A DNA stretch of 64,000 nt from Candidatus Binatia bacterium (GTDB lineage Bacteria > Desulfobacterota > Binatia > UBA9968): NCBI GenBank assembly GCA_036504975.1, contig DASXUF010000072.1, positions 38,500 through 102,499 on the forward strand, given 5' to 3'. The notes beneath the pieces are model-generated. The model had not been told where the DNA came from, did not search any database, and worked only from the letters and a program-made list of their open reading frames with translations. Below are positions 63,909 to 64,000 of this stretch, in pieces. Each line of letters opens with the position of its first letter. Positions within the stretch are counted from its first letter, which is position 1. The translations under genes were made by a program, and so were the position numbers.

Positions 63909-64000
63909 ATGTGGTGGAAGCTATGGCTGATCTGGATTGCGATTATCCTGGGGTTCACCATGCCCTGGTCGAGTTACGTCGGCCACTCCCACTGGACACT
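63909..64000 (+). CDS. VanZ-like membrane protein, N-terminal fragment
   Basis: The frame from ATG 63909 (or GTG 63897) runs off the window end. It encodes a hydrophobic helix (Trp-Leu-Ile-Trp-Ile-Ala-Ile-Ile-Leu-Gly) followed by Met-Pro-Trp-Ser-Ser-Tyr-Val-Gly-His-Ser-His-Trp, resembling the beginning of VanZ-family proteins. About 30 residues are visible, so the assignment is tentative. Confidence 0.5.
   Translation, partial: MWWKLWLIWIAIILGFTMPWSSYVGHSHWT

Overview
The window looks like a GC-rich chromosomal segment of an uncultivated free-living Gram-negative bacterium. Outer-membrane export proteins, lipoproteins, Tat substrates and a Wza/Wzz system indicate a diderm cell. The many solute-binding proteins (iron-type, NMT1-like, TAXI-type and branched-chain type) together with an XrtA/PEP-CTERM-style exopolysaccharide locus resemble soil and subsurface lineages such as Methylomirabilota/Rokubacteria, Binatota or Desulfobacterota-like groups. 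The sequence alone does not settle the placement. I saw no rRNA, tRNA, CRISPR array or transposase gene.

Region 1 (1-27.7 kb) is a mosaic of small metabolic and transport units. It opens with the tail of a His/Tyr-rich protein, an orphan HigB-type toxin, a tiny lipoprotein, a Tat-exported aldo/keto reductase and an ATP/ADP-carrier-like permease. A minus-strand block (3.5-8.1 kb) carries three solute-binding proteins and a Rieske oxygenase. It is flanked on both sides by paralogous hypothetical genes in the same orientation. A TAXI/NMT1 binding-protein pair follows, then a membrane protein, a cytochrome c plus sulfite-oxidase-like pair (SorAB-like), and a complete FbpABC-like ABC importer (14.4-18.5 kb). 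After these come a maleylacetoacetate-isomerase-type GST, a DapA-family enzyme, two related secreted Ig-like proteins, an SMP-30-like propeller, a rhomboid protease, a 2-hydroxyacid dehydrogenase lacking its usual catalytic Arg, a carboxymuconolactone-decarboxylase-family protein and a DUF748/AsmA-like protein. A decayed BNR-repeat gene ends the region.

Region 2 (28.7-64 kb) is one long plus-strand surface-polysaccharide locus. It starts at an AT-rich upstream region with a sigma-54-type promoter and a specialised NusG/RfaH-like gene whose stop codon lies inside a terminator-like hairpin. The first part (29.5-39.6 kb) matches the core of XrtA-type loci: ExeA-like ATPase, outer-membrane barrel, Wza, Wzz, tyrosine autokinase, EpsB-type sugar transferase, polysaccharide deacetylase and FemAB. 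No exosortase is present in the window. The middle (39.6-52.2 kb) is tightly overlapped: WecB, an RmlC-like epimerase, a SAF-domain oxidoreductase, an RfbF-like cytidylyltransferase, a PIG-L deacetylase, an SDR epimerase, Wzm/Wzt, a Cys-rich duplicated protein of unknown function and three glycosyltransferases. The end (52.2-64 kb) adds a DegT aminotransferase, an acyl transferase of the FabD family, a Wzx flippase, a membrane GT2, a second deacetylase, an ATP-grasp ligase, a low-molecular-weight tyrosine phosphatase, a NodU-type carbamoyltransferase, SxtJ, DUF5989 and the start of a VanZ-like gene.

The terminal module is interrupted by dispersed and tandem repeats and a GxxExxY nuclease-like gene. 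A remnant of the same repeat unit lies at 58.26 kb, so this looks like a small mobile unit that has entered the locus. The genes together suggest synthesis, decoration, export and phosphorylation-controlled assembly of one or two surface polysaccharides.
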